Positions 23,001 to 38,000 of a DNA stretch of 64,000 nucleotides are shown here, in pieces. How positions within the stretch are numbered: the first letter of the stretch is position 1; the number at the start of each line of letters is the position of its first letter. The notes beneath the pieces were generated by a model. That model was given only the letters and a program-made list of their open reading frames with translations. It was not told where the DNA came from and ran no database searches. The translations under genes were made by a program, and so were the position numbers. This DNA is from Aurelia coerulea (taxonomy: Eukaryota > Cnidaria > Scyphozoa > Semaeostomeae > Ulmaridae). The stretch lies in NCBI GenBank assembly GCA_039566865.1, contig CM076945.1, positions 6,499,501 to 6,563,500 on the forward strand. Direction: 5' to 3'.

Positions 23001-26000
23001 TAACTATTACATGACGTACAACTACAGAAAAAAGAACATATTGAACTAATATATACTACAAATATGATGATAAACTCTAAACATGGTATGTGAATTGCGT
23101 GACATAAGATATTTTGAAAATCCAATTTTATTTTGAAGCATTTCAACAAGTAAGTTGCTACCAAATTAAGACAGTACTTATCCTCTTGACTTATCAACCA
23201 GATAAATTCGTTCTTGACATTTAGCTGACATACATTTTGGTACAAATCAACTATCTTTGTTTCAAGAAGTTTTCTTTCATCTTGAAACTGTGGGCAATAA
23301 CAAGCGTAATGTAGTTCTACCATCTTACGCCCTTTTACCTAAACCTCAATTAACTTGAATCTTGGCACAATCAACTCCAAACGGAAAAGTTATACGGGGA
23401 ACTTTTTATTTTCTATTAACATCCAGTGCCTGAAATTTAGATTGAACTTGCTGTATTTTTGAGATATCATTCGATCTATGTTTAAAAGTTGTGAAGTATT
23501 TGTTTTTGGAATATTGTTGGTTTTTTAGGGATCTTGTTATACTTAGAAGATGATGTTTGAAATCTAATTATTTGTGCTGTCATTTTTCAGATAACAACGA
23601 GTGTACTTTTGGTACTCACAATTGTCATAGCAATGCGACATGTTCTAATACGGATGGATCATTTACTTGCGCCTGTGACACTGGATATAGCGGAAACGGA
23701 GTGACATGTACAGGTAGGCAGAAAAGACGTGTCGTTGTTCATTGGAGTTTTGTTGTTGTATTTTGCAGATGTTATTCGATCTAATTTTAAAGTTTTGAAG
23801 TATTTGTTTTTGCAATATTTTTGGTTTTCTAAGGATCTTGTTATACTTAGAAATGATGTCTGAAATTTGATTATTTGTGCTCTCATTTTTCAGATAACAA
23901 CGAGTGTACTCTTGGTACTCATAATTGTCATACCAATGCAACATGTTCTAATACGGATGGATCATTTACTTGCGCTTGTGACACTGGATATAGCGGAAAC
24001 GGAGTGACATGTACAGGTAGGGAGAAAATCCGTGTTCTTGTTAATTGGAGTTTTGTTATTGTATTATGCGGATATTATTCGATCTACGTTTAAAAGTTTG
24101 AAGTATTTGTTTTTTTAAATATTGTTAGTTTTTTAGGGATCTTCTTATACTTAGAAGATGAAGTTGGAAATTTGATTATTTGTGCTCTCATTTTTCAGAT
24201 AACAACGAGTGTACTCTTGGTACTCATAATTGTGATAAGAATGCGACATGTTCTAATACGGATGGATCATTTACTTGCGCTTGTAACACTGGATATAGCG
24301 GAAACGGAGTGACATGTACAGGTAGGGAGAAAATCCGTGTTCTTGTTAATTGGAGTTTTGTTATTGTATTATGCAGATATTATTCGATCTACGTTTAGAA
24401 GTTTGAACAATTTGTTTTTGAAATATTGTTAGTTTTTTAGGGATCTTGTTATACTTAGAAGATGAAGTCTGAAATTTGATTATTTGTGCTCTCATTTTTC
24501 AGATAACAACGAGTGTACTCTTGGTACTCATAATTGTCATAACAATGCGACATGTTCTAATACGGATGGATCATTTACTTGCGCTTGTAACACTGGATAT
24601 AGCGGAAACGGAGTGACATGTACAGGTAGGGAGAAAATCCGTGTTCTTGTTAATTGGAGTTTTGTTGTTGTATTTTGCAGATGTTATTCGATATAATTTT
24701 AAAGTTTTGAATTTTTTGTTTTTGCAATATTTTTGGTTTTCTAAGGATCTTGTTATGCTTAGAAATGATGTCTGAAATTTGATTATTTGTGCTCTCATTT
24801 TTCAGATAACAACGAGTGTACTCTTGGTACTCATAATTGTCATACCAATGCAACATGTTCTAATACGGATGGATCATTTACTTGCGCTTGTGACACTGGA
24901 TATAGCGGAAACGGAGTGACATGTACAGGTAGGGAGAAAATCCGTGTTCTTGTTAATTGGAGTTTTGTTATTGTATTATGCGGATATTATTCGATCTACG
25001 TTTAAAAGTTTGAAGTATTTGTTTTTTTAAATATTGTTAGTTTTTTAGGGATCTTCTTAAATACTTAGAAGATGAAGTTAGAAATTTGATTATTTGTGCT
25101 CTCATTTTTCAGATAACAACGAGTGTACTCTTGGTACTCATAATTGTGATAAGAATGCGACATGTTCTAATACGGATGGATCATTTACTTGCGCTTGTAA
25201 CACTGGATATAGCGGAAACGGAGTGACATGTACAGGTAGGGAGAAAATCCGTGTTCTTGTTAATTGGAGTTTTGTTATTGTATTATGCAGATATTATTCG
25301 ATCTACGTTTAGAAGTTTGAAGAATTTGTTTTTGAAATATTGTTAGTTTTTTAGGGATCTTGTTATACTTAGAAGATGAAGTTGGAAATTTGATTATTTG
25401 TGCTCTCATTTTTCAGATAACAACGAGTGTACTCTTGGTACTCATAATTGTGATAAGAATGCGACATGTTCTAATACGGATGGATCATTTACTTGCGCTT
25501 GTAACACTGGATATAGCGGAAATGGAGTGACATGTACAGGTAGGGAGAAAATCCGTGTTCTTGTTAATTGGAGTTTTGTTGTTGTATTTTGCAGATGTTA
25601 TTCGATCTAATTTTAAAGTTTTGAATTATTTGTTTTTCCAATATTTTTGGTTTTCTAAGGATCTTGTTATGCTTAGAAATGATGTCTGAAATTTGATTAT
25701 TTGTGCTCTCATTTTTCAGATAACAACGAGTGTACTCTTGGTACTCATAATTGTCATACCAATGCAACATGTTCTAATACGGATGGATCATTTACTTGCG
25801 CTTGTAACACTGGATATAGCGGAAAGGGAGTGACATGTACAGGTAGGCAGAAAAGACGTGTCGTTGTTCATTGGAGTTTTGTTGTTGTATTTTGCAGATG
25901 TTATTCGATCTAATTTTAAAGTTTTGAAGTATTTGTTTTTGCAATATTTTTGGTTTTCTAAGGATCTTGTTATACTTAGAAATGATGTCTGAAATTTGAT

Positions 26001-29000
26001 TATTTGTGCTCTCATTTTTCAGATAACAACGAGTGTACTCTTGGTACTCATAATTGTCATACCAATGCAACATGTTCTAATACGGATGGATCATTTACTT
26101 GCGCTTGTAACACTGGATATAGCGGAAAGGGAGTGACATGTACAGGTAGGCAGAAAAGACGTATCGTTGTTCATTGGAGTTTTGTTGTTGTATTTTGCAG
26201 ATGTTATTCGATCTAATTTTAAAGTTTTGAAGTATTTGTTTTTGCAATATTTTTGGTTTTCTAAGGATCTTGTTATACTTAGAAATGATGTCTGAAATTT
26301 GATTATTTGTGCTCTCATTTTTCAGATAACAACGAGTGTACTCTTGGTACTCATAATTGTCATACCAATGCAACATGTTCTAATACGGATGGATCATTTA
26401 CTTGCGCTTGTGACACTGGATATAGCGGAAACGGAGTGACATGTACAGGTAGGGAGAAAATCCGTGTTCTTGTTAATTGGAGTTTTGTTATTGTATTATG
26501 CGGATATTATTCGATCTACGTTTAAAAGTTTGAAGTATTTGTTTTTTTAAATATTGTTAGTTTTTTAGGGATCTTCTTATACTTAGAAGATGAAGTTGGA
26601 AATTTGATTATTTGTGCTCTCATTTTTCAGATAACAACGAGTGTACTCTTGGTACTCATAATTGTGATAAGAATGCGACATGTTCTAATACGGATGGATC
26701 ATTTACTTGCGCTTGTAACACTGGATATAGCGGAAACGGAGTGACATGTACAGGTAGGGAGAAAATCCGTGTTCTTGTTAATTGGAGTTTTGTTATTGTA
26801 TTATGCAGATATTATTCGATCTACGTTTAGAAGTTTGAACAATTTGTTTTTGAAATATTGTTAGTTTTTTAGGGATCTTGTTATACTTAGAAGATGAAGT
26901 CTGAAATTTGATTATTTGTGCTCTCATTTTTCAGATAACAACGAGTGTACTCTTGGTACTCATAATTGTCATAACAATGCGACATGTTCTAATACGGATG
27001 GATCATTTACTTGCGCTTGTAACACTGGATATAGCGGAAACGGAGTGACATGTACAGGTAGGGAGAAAATCCGTGTTCTTGTTAATTGGAGTTTTGTTGT
27101 TGTATTTTGCAGATGTTATTCGATATAATTTTAAAGTTTTGAATTTTTTGTTTTTGCAATATTTTTGGTTTTCTAAGGATCTTGTTATGCTTAGAAATGA
27201 TGTCTGAAATTTGATTATTTGTGCTCTCATTTTTCAGATAACAACGAGTGTACTCTTGGTACTCATAATTGTCATACCAATGCAACATGTTCTAATACGG
27301 ATGGATCATTTACTTGCGCTTGTGACACTGGATATAGCGGAAACGGAGTGACATGTACAGGTAGGGAGAAAATCCGTGTTCTTGTTAATTGGAGTTTTGT
27401 TATTGTATTATGCGGATATTATTCGATCTACGTTTAAAAGTTTGAAGTATTTGTTTTTTTAAATATTGTTAGTTTTTTAGGGATCTTCTTAAATACTTAG
27501 AAGATGAAGTTAGAAATTTGATTATTTGTGCTCTCATTTTTCAGATAACAACGAGTGTACTCTTGGTACTCATAATTGTGATAAGAATGCGACATGTTCT
27601 AATACGGATGGATCATTTACTTGCGCTTGTAACACTGGATATAGCGGAAACGGAGTGACATGTACAGGTAGGGAGAAAATCCGTGTTCTTGTTAATTGGA
27701 GTTTTGTTATTGTATTATGCAGATATTATTCGATCTACGTTTAGAAGTTTGAAGAATTTGTTTTTGAAATATTGTTAGTTTTTTAGGGATCTTGTTATAC
27801 TTAGAAGATGAAGTCTGAAATTTGATTATTTGTGCTCTCATTTTTCAGATAACAACGAGTGTACTCTTGGTACTCATAATTGTGATAAGAATGCGACATG
27901 TTCTAATACGGATGGATCATTTACTTGCGCTTGTAACACTGGATATAGCGGAAACGGAGTGACATGTACAGGTAGGGAGAAAATCCGTGTTCTTGTTAAT
28001 TGGAGTTTTGTTCTTGTATTATGCGGATAATATTCGATCTACGTTTAAAAGTTTGAAGTATTTGTTTTTTTAAATATTGTTAGTTTTTTAGGGATCTTCT
28101 TAAATACTTAGAAGATGAAGTTGGAAATTTGATTATTTGTGCTCTCATTTTTCAGATAACAACGAGTGTACTCTTGGTACTCATAATTGTCATACCAATG
28201 CAACATGTTCTAATACGGATGGATCATTTACTTGCGCTTGTGACACTGGATATAGCGGAAACGGAGTGACATGTACAGGTAGGGAGAAAATCCGTGTTCT
28301 TGTTAATTGGAGTTTTGTTATTGTATTATGCGGATATTATTCGATCTACGTTTAAAAGTTTGAAGTATTTGTTTTTTTAAATATTGTTAGTTTTTTAGGG
28401 ATCTTCTTATACTTAGAAGATGAAGTTGGAAATTTCCCCCCCCCCCCCATCCAAGGAATTATGGAAACTTTGCACTTTTGATAGTTTTAGGAAGTTTTGC
28501 CTGTATTTCAACTTGAAAGTCTGTCTCACATGAGATGCCACGTGAAACTGTCCGGGAATAAAACAATTGCAGTGTTTCCGCTATAAATTTTGCGTTTTCG
28601 CAAATCTCTCATGGCATTTGATTTGTGACAGACTTTCTTGGTTGTTGTTATTTTATCCTTGTTTGCAAAAATAGGTTGCTCCCCTGACAATTTCCTTTTC
28701 GTAGATAGTGTTGGAAAATACTATGATTTCTCCACTGTCAATCAAGAACTGATGGAAAATTATACACCCTCGCCTCAAATGAACTTTGAAAGCACATGCG
28801 TTTCTTTGTCCTACGTATCAATAATACAAATGACTTCAATACAAACAAAACAAATGTAGAAAACAATAGCTCCACCAAAACTGTACACCTCACTTTTAAA
28901 TTCCCACTGTTTAAAATGTATTATGCCTATTTTACCCCATTGTTGAATTGCAAACTTTGTGTTGAATTATGTTCGTGTCGTATTATCTTCTTTAGATGTG

Positions 29001-32000
29001 TGTACTTTTGTTTGTGGCATTTTAGTTTAGTTTATGTCCCGCTACTAGGTGGTTGCATTGTGACTGATTGTCCCTTAGGACCAGCGAGAAGATCTCCTTA
29101 TGACGATGCCGGTTGAAATCAATCAATGGAGAGCAACAATAGGGTGTTTCCGTGCATGTATGCAAAACATATCCCTACTGAGCAGAAATGTTAAGCCACT
29201 TTCATTTCTCTTTCAAATTTTTAAGTTATATTGGTTTTGTTATTGGTTCATCGCAGTCTCGATCCTTGTTCTGCCATTTACACTGACAATGCAGTTTCTT
29301 GCAGTTCACTCTGTTGCACCAGAGTTATGTTTTTTGCCTTTGTTCGCCCGCATGCATCGGTCTGCGAAGATAGTACTTTACCTTACCGTAGAACTTGTCA
29401 AGCGAATTCCGTTAGGTGCCATTGTCATCGTTCGATATAAGTACTTTCATTCTCGCTATGTTTACTTCTACACAGCGTGCGTAGCAAGTTGCTCGCTACA
29501 TATACAATGGTCGGTTTTTAGGACCATTTTGCTGAGTGGTGATGTAGAAACGAATCCAGGCCCTGAAACACTTGATTTTTGCACTTGGAATCTAAATAGT
29601 ATTACTGCGCATGATTTTTTACGAGTCTCTCTCATAGAGGCTTATAATTCTGTGTATAATTATGACCTTATAGGCATTGTTGAAACCCACCTTGACAGCA
29701 CCGTGGAGGAAGATAGACTGGCACTAGATAGCTATACGTTTATTAAAAATAACCATTCTCAAAATGTGAAAAGGGGTGGTGTTGGGCTATACATCAAAGA
29801 CTCTCTTGCTTCAAAAAACCGTTCTGATTTAGTGACCCTCCCTGAATGTATTTTGTACGAAATTCAATTAAACAGGAAAAAGTACTTCTTCGCCGTGATT
29901 TATAGAAGTCCAAGTCAGGGCCCGGAGGAGTTTGATAACTTCACAACAAACTTTGAGTTGATGCTATCGAAAATGCATGCTGAAAATCCATTCTGCGTTA
30001 TCATTACCGGTGATTTCAACTGTAGATCAGCTCAGTGGTGGGAAAATGATATCGAAAATAACGAAGGCAAACTGTTTGAGCCACTAGCGTCTGACAATGG
30101 TCTTCATCAGTTGATATCAGAACCAACCCATTTGATGGGCGATTCCAAGTCCTGTATTGATTTGATATTCACTGATCAACCTAACCTCATTATTGAGTCA
30201 GGTGTTCATCCGTCATTACATGAGCAGTGCCACCATCAAATTGTTTACGGTAAATTATCTGTTTCAAACATAGCACTACCTCCATACACCCGTAAGATTT
30301 GGTACTACGACAAGGCTGACTTTGTAGCCATTAGGAAAAGCATTGAAATGTTTGCCTGGCACGAACATCTCGATAACATAACATGCCCTAATGAACAGGT
30401 AAAACTACTCAATGAAGTCCTTTTGAATATTTATTCTAATTTCATTCCTAATAAGGTCAAAACAATTAGGCCTCGCCAAGCACCCTGGATAACGCAAGCC
30501 GTCAAAAATTTTCTTAGGAAAAAGAATCGTGCGTATAAAAGTTTCGTGAGGAGTGGCCGGCCAGTCGACAAGCTCGAAGGTATACAGAAGATGATATCTG
30601 AAGGCGCAAGGCTGATTGAGGAATTACTTCCTTAAGGCTGGGACAACCTTAGCTAATCCTGGGACAAGTAGCAAAACCTATTGGACTTTAATAAACACTG
30701 TTCTAAACAAAGTTAAGATTCCCATGATACCACCTCTTCTTGAAAATGGGCTGTTTGTAACGGATTTTACCGAAAAGGCACAGATATTTAATGATTATTT
30801 CATACTTCAATGCTCGACCATTGACACAGGTAGTGAAATTCCACAAGATATTCCAGTAACTACGACTCAAATAAATGATTTTTTCATCTCCGAGGAGAAG
30901 ATACTAACCATCATAAGATCCCTTAATCCCAATAAAGCACATGGTTGGGATGAAATATCTGTGAGGATGATAAAGTTAAGCGATGTTGCTTTGGTTCCTC
31001 CACTTAAAATAATTTTCATAAATTGTTTGAGGCGTGGTTTATTTCCCGGAATATGGAAATATGCAAATGTAGTGCCGGTTCATAAAAAAAACGAGAAAAA
31101 TGTGAAGGGGAATTACCGTCCTATTTCTCTTTTACCAATTTTTGGGAAAATACTTGAAAAACTCATATATGATTCTCTTTATTCACATCTTGTATCACAT
31201 GAACTACTCAACCCAAATCAATCAGGTTTTCGCCAAGGAGACTCAACAATCAACCAGTTACTCTCAGTAACACATACGATATTCAAAGCTTTCGACTGTA
31301 ATCCTCCTCTTGATGTTCGCTCAGTTTATCTTGACATTTCTAAGGCATTTGATAGGGTATGGCACGACGGTCTAATTTATAAACTAAAACGATGTGGTGT
31401 CTCAGGAGAACTTCTTTCTTTAATCCAAAGTTTTCTTAAGGATCGAAAGCAGAGGACTGTATTGAACGGACAGAGTTCAAATTGGGGAGATATTTCGGCA
31501 GGGGTTCCCCAGGGCTCTATTCTAGGACCTTTGTTTTTCCTTGTGTACATAAATGATCTAGCTGTAGGCTTGAAGTGCAATGTTAAACTATTTGCTGATG
31601 ATACATCATTGTTCACAGTGGTAGAAGATTCAAATTCAGCAGCCAGTGATATGAACCATGACTTGGACTTGATAAGTCAGTGGGCTCACGCTTGGAGAAT
31701 GTCATTTAATCCTGACCCGCAAAAACAAGCCGTTGAATTGACATTTTCAAGGAAGAAAATTGAAATTGACCATCCAGTGATCCTTTTTAACGACATACAT
31801 GTTAAAAAAGTAAACGAACATAAACATTTAGGACTTATCCTGGACTCAAAGCTATCTTTCTCAGCTCATATCAAATCAGCTATCTCTAAAACAAGAAAGG
31901 GCATTGGTTTGCTGAAATATCTCTCCAAATATCTGCCCAGGCATACCCTAAACGAATTATATAAGCTCTTTGTTCGACCCCACCTGGATTATGGTGATGT

Positions 32001-35000
32001 TATTTACGATATTCCTGCTAAAGTGTGTGAATTCAGTCAAAACATCATTTTACCAAATTTGATGGAAAAGCTAGAGTCTGTTCAGTATTCTGCTGCTTTG
32101 GCGGTAACCGGAACATGGAGGGGAACATCTCGCGAGAAGCTGTACACAGAGCTTGGATGGGAGTCACTGAGTTCCAGAAGATGGAGTAGACGCCTTACCT
32201 TGTTCTACAAGTTTGTAAATAATCTTAGTCCTGAGTATACAGTAGACCCAATTCCCCCTCTTCATCAGTCACAGTATCGCCTTCGCAATCAGGATGTCAT
32301 TGGGCGATTAAAGGCAAGGACAGAAAAATTCAAGTCTTCCTTTTATCCTAATTGTTTATCTGAATGGAATAAGCTTGAGCCTGAATTGAGACTTGCACCT
32401 TCTATTGCTGTTTTAAAAAAAAAGCTCCTTTCAAAAATTGGCCCCCCTGCTAAATCTGTCTTTGGAATTCACGATCCAAAGGGTTTATCCTACCTTACTC
32501 AACTTAGGGTTGGTCTCAGCAAGTTAAATTTCCACAAATTCGAGCATAATTTCAGGGATACCATAAACCCGATGTGCCCAACAAGCGATGGTATTGAGGA
32601 CGTGGAGCACTTTTTGTTGCTCTGCCCTTCTTTTGATGCTCAACGCCGAGATCTTCTCGCTGGAATTGTTGAATTATTACGACCATCTGTACATATCACC
32701 AATCTTTCAAATGATGCTTTGGTGCAACTTTTATTATATGGTGATCAAGACCTTTCTTATGACTTGAACAGAGATATACTCGAACTAACTTTACATTTCA
32801 TTCACGAAACTGGTCGGTTTGAATAAGATCTTCCAAACCTCAGTCATGCACAAAGCAGCCACCAAGTCTCTTTGCTTAAATGTTTCCTTTTCTTTGTAAA
32901 TTCTGTTTCACATCAGATGACAGGCATTTGATTTACCTTAAATATCTAGAACGAGTTGTGCTCGCATTGATCGCAGCCCTGACCTGACATCTGATGTGGG
33001 ATGGAATCTAGTATAGTATCCAGTAGTTTTTAAATCGTTCGTAGTGTAGTTGTATTTAGTTTAACGTTGCGTGTCTTTTCATATTGGCCATGGGGTAGTC
33101 ATAGTCTTTCGCTCCCCATGGTATCGTCCCTGTAGTGTAGTATAGTAATCAGGAACGTATAGTAGAATGTAAGATAATATTGTAATATTTTGATATGAAT
33201 AAAAAAAAAAAAAAAAAAAAAAGTTGGAAATTTGATTATTTGTGCTCTCATTTTTCAGATAACAACGAGTGTACTCTTGGTACTCATAATTGTGATAAGA
33301 ATGCGACATGTTCTAATACGGATGGATCATTTACTTGCGCTTGTAACACTGGATATAGCGGAAACGGAGTGACATGTACAGGTAGGGAGAAAATCCGTGT
33401 TCTTGTTAATTGGAGTTTTGTTATTGTATTATGCAGATATTATTCGATCTACGTTTAGAAGTTTGAAGAATTTGTTTTTGAAATATTGTTAGTTTTTTAG
33501 GGATCTTGTTATACTTAGAAGATGAAGTTGGAAATTTGATTATTTGTGCTCTCATTTTTCAGATAACAACGAGTGTACTCTTGGTACTCATAATTGTGAT
33601 AAGAATGCGACATGTTCTAATACGGATGGATCATTTACTTGCGCTTGTAACACTGGATATAGCGGAAACGGAGTGACATGTACAGGTAGGGAGAAAATCC
33701 GTGTTCTTGTTAATTGGAGTTTTGTTATTGTATTATGCAGATATTATTCGATCTACGTTTAGAAGTTTGAAGAATTTGTTTTTGAAATATTGTTAGTTTT
33801 TTAGGGATCTTGTTATACTTAGAAGATGAAGTTGGAAATTTGATTATTTGTGCTCTCATTTTTCAGATAACAACGAGTGTACTCTTGGTACTCATAATTG
33901 TGATAAGAATGCGACATGTTCTAATACGGATGGATCATTTACTTGCGCTTGTAACACTGGATATAGCGGAAACGGAGTGACATGTACAGGTAGGGAGAAA
34001 ATCCGTGTTCTTGTTAATTGGAGTTTTGTTGTTGTATTTTGCAGATGTTATTCGATCTAATTTTAAAGTTTTGAAGTATTTGTTTTTGCAATATTTTTGG
34101 TTTTCTAAGGATCTTGTTATGCTTAGAAATGATGTCTGAAATTTGATTATTTGTGCTCTCATTTTTCAGATAACAACGAGTGTACTCTTGGTACTCATAA
34201 TTGTCATACCAATGCAACATGTTCTAATACGGATGGATCATTTACTTGCGCTTGTAACACTGGATATAGCGGAAAGGGAGTGACATGTACAGGTAGGCAG
34301 AAAAGACGTGTCGTTGTTCATTGGAGTTTTGTTGTTGTATTTTGCAGATGTTATTCGATCTAATTTTAAAGTTTTGAAGTATTTGTTTTTGCAATATTTT
34401 TGGTTTTCTAAGGATCTTGTTATACTTAGAAATGATGTCTGAAATTTGATTATTTGTGCTCTCATTTTTCAGATAACAACGAGTGTACTCTTGGTACTCA
34501 TAATTGTGATAAGAATGCGACATGTTCTAATACGGATGGATCATTTACTTGCGCTTGTAACACTGGATATAGCGGAAACGGAGTGACATGTACAGGTAGG
34601 GAGAAAATCCGTGTTCTTGTTAATTGGAGTTTTGTTCTTGTATTATGCGGATATTATTCGATCTACGTTTAAAAGTTTGAAGTATTTGTTTTTTTAAATA
34701 TTGTTAGTTTTTTAGGGATCTTCTTAAATACTTAGAAGATGAAGTTGGAAATTTGATTATTTGTGCTCTCATTTTTCAGATAACAACGAGTGTACTCTGA
34801 GTACTCATAATTGTGATAAGAATGCGACATGTTCTAATACGGATGGATCATTTACTTGCGCTTGTAACACTGGATATAGCGGAAACGGAGTGACATGTAC
34901 AGGTAGGGAGAAAATCCGTGTTCTTGTTAATTGGAGTTTTGTTATTGTATTATGCAGATATTATTCGATCTACGTTTAGAAGTTTGAAGAATTTGTTTTT

Positions 35001-38000
35001 GAAATATTGTTAGTTTTTTAGGGATCTTGTTATACTTAGAAGATGAAGTCTGAAATTTGATTATTTGTGCTCTCATTTTGCAGATAACAACGAGTGTACT
35101 CTTGGTACTCATAATTGTGATAAGAATGCGACATGTTCTAATACGGATGGATCATTTACTTGCGCTTGTAACACTGGATATAGCGGAAAGGGAGTGACAT
35201 GTACAGGTAGGCAGAAAAGACGTGTCGTTGTTCATTGGAGTTTTGTTGTTGTATTTTGCAGATGTTATTCGATCTAATTTTAAAGTTTTGAAGTATTTGT
35301 TTTTGCAATATTTTTGGTTTTCTAAGGATCTTGTTATACTTAGAAATGATGTCTGAAATTTGATTATTTGTGCTCTCATTTTTCAGATAACAACGAGTGT
35401 ACTCTTGGTACTCATAATTGTGATAAGAATGCGACATGTTCTAATACGGATGGATCATTTACTTGCGCTTGTAACACTGGATATAGCGGAAACGGAGTGA
35501 CATGTACAGGTAGGGAGAAAATCCGTGTTCTTGTTAATTGGAGTTTTGTTATTGTATTATGCAGATATTATTCGATCTACGTTTAGAAGTTTGAAGAATT
35601 TGTTTTTGAAATATTGTTAGTTTTTTAGGGATCTTGTTATACTTAGAAGATGAAGTTGGAAATTTGATTATTTGTGCTCTCATTTTTCAGATAACAACGA
35701 GTGTACTCTTGGTACTCATAATTGTCATAACAATGCGACATGTTCTAATACGGATGGATCATTTACTTGCGCTTGTAACACTGGATATAGCGGAAACGGA
35801 GTGACATGTACAGGTAGGGAGAAAATCCGTGTTCTTGTTAATTGGAGTTTTGTTGTTGTATTTTGCAGATGTTATTCGATCTAATTTTAAAGTTTTGAAT
35901 TATTTGTTTTTGCAATATTTTTGGTTTTCTAAGGATCTTGTTATGCTTAGAAATGATGTCTGAAATTTGATTATTTGTGCTCTCATTTTTCAGATAACAA
36001 CGAGTGTACTCTTGGTACTCATAATTGTCATACCAATGCAACATGTTCTAATACGGATGGATCATTTACTTGCGCTTGTAACACTGGATATAGCGGAAAG
36101 GGAGTGACATGTACAGGTAGGCAGAAAAGACGTGTCGTTGTTCATTGGAGTTTTGTTGTTGTATTTTGCAGATGTTATTCGATCTAATTTTAAAGTTTTG
36201 AAGTATTTGTTTTTGCAATATTTTTGGTTTTCTAAGGATCTTGTTATACTTAGAAATGATGTCTGAAATTTGATTATTTGTGCTCTCATTTTTCAGATAA
36301 CAACGAGTGTACTCTTGGTACTCATAATTGTGATAAGAATGCGACATGTTCTAATACGGATGGATCATTTACTTGCGCTTGTAACACTGGATATAGCGGA
36401 AACGGAGTGACATGTACAGGTAGGGAGAAAATCCGTGTTCTTGTTAATTGGAGTTTTGTTCTTGTATTATGCGGATATTATTCGATCTACGTTTAAAAGT
36501 TTGAAGTATTTGTTTTTTTAAATATTGTTAGTTTTTTAGGGATCTTCTTAAATACTTAGAAGATGAAGTTGGAAATTTGATTATTTGTGCTCTCATTTTT
36601 CAGATAACAACGAGTGTACTCTTGGTACTCATAATTGTGATAAGAATGCGACATGTTCTAATACGGATGGATCATTTACTTGCGCTTGTAACACTGGATA
36701 TAGCGGAAACGGAGTGACATGTACAGGTAGGGAGAAAATCCGTGTTCTTGTTAATTGGAGTTTTGTTATTGTATTATGCAGATATTATTCGATCTACGTT
36801 TAGAAGTTTGAAGAATTTGTTTTTGAAATATTGTTAGTTTTTTAGGGATCTTGTTATACTTAGAAGATGAAGTTGGAAGTTTGATTATTTGTGCTCTCAT
36901 TTTTCAGATAACAACGAGTGTACTCTTGGTACTCATAATTGTCATAACAATGCGACATGTTCTAATACGGATGGATCATTTACTTGCGCTTGTAACACTG
37001 GATATAGCGGAAACGGAGTGACATGTACAGGTAGGGAGAAAATCCGTGTTCTTGTTAATTGGAGTTTTGTTGTTGTATTTTGCAGATGTTATTCGATCTA
37101 ATTTTAAAGTTTTGAAGTATTTGTTTTTGCAATATTTTTGGTTTTCTAAGGATCTTGTTATGCTTAGAAATGATGTCTGAAATTTGATTATTTGTGCTCT
37201 CATTTTTCAGATAACAACGAGTGTACTCTTGGTACTCATAATTGTCATACCAATGCAACATGTTCTAATACGGATGGATCATTTACTTGCGCTTGTAACA
37301 CTGGATATAGCGGAAAGGGAGTGACATGTACAGGTAGGCAGAAAAGACGTGTCGTTGTTCATTGGAGTTTTGTTGTTGTATTTTGCAGATGTTATTCGAT
37401 CTAATTTTAAAGTTTTGAAGTATTTGTTTTTGCAATATTTTTGGTTTTCTAAGGATCTTGTTATACTTAGAAATGATGTCTGAAATTTGATAATTTGTGC
37501 TCTCATTTTTCAGATAACAACGAGTGTACTCTTGGTACTCATAATTGTGATAAGAATGCGACATGTTCTAATACGGATGGATCATTTACTTGCGCTTGTA
37601 ACACTGGATATAGCGGAAACGGAGTGACATGTACAGGTAGGGAGAAAATCCGTGTTCTTGTTAATTGGAGTTTTGTTATTGTATTATGCAGATATTATTC
37701 GATCTACGTTTAGAAGTTTGAAGAATTTGTTTTTGAAATATTGTTAGTTTTTTAGGGATCTTGTTATACTTAGAAGATGAAGTTGGAAATTTGATTATTT
37801 GTGCTCTCATTTTTCAGATAACAACGAGTGTACTCTTGGTACTCATAATTGTCATAACAATGCGACATGTTCTAATACGGATGGATCATTTACTTGCGCT
37901 TGTAACACTGGATATAGCGGAAACGGAGTGACATGTACAGGTAGGGAGAAAATCCGTGTTCTTGTTAATTGGAGTTTTGTTGTTGTATTTTGCAGATGTT

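Larger units (their letters stand above)
28436..33222 (+). mobile_element. APE-type non-LTR retrotransposon (CR1/Jockey group), 4.8 kb
   Basis: The element is in the same orientation as the host gene, inside the intron after EGF exon 16. Its boundaries are exact: gttggaaattt precedes it (28425-28435) and follows it (33223-33233), and it ends in AATAAA merging into about 22 A. This is the product of target-primed reverse transcription. It starts with 13 C, followed by a 5' region of about 660 bp, an endonuclease frame (29100-30635), a reverse-transcriptase frame (30616-32826) and a 3' region of about 400 bp. The perfect duplication and long A tail imply a young insertion. It appears close to full length. 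The frame break between the two domains may have inactivated it. Confidence 0.92.

Noticed and set aside
28796..29116. 106-codon frame upstream of the LINE endonuclease as a true ORF1
   Set aside because: No ATG in a good context at its beginning and no RNA-binding, esterase or PHD-like motifs. The hydrophobic, Cys-rich composition could be real, but I have no evidence for it.
28430..33235. The retrotransposon as part of the EGF gene's coding sequence
   Set aside because: It has its own duplication, A tail and LINE enzymes, and lies wholly within an intron between two intact EGF exons.
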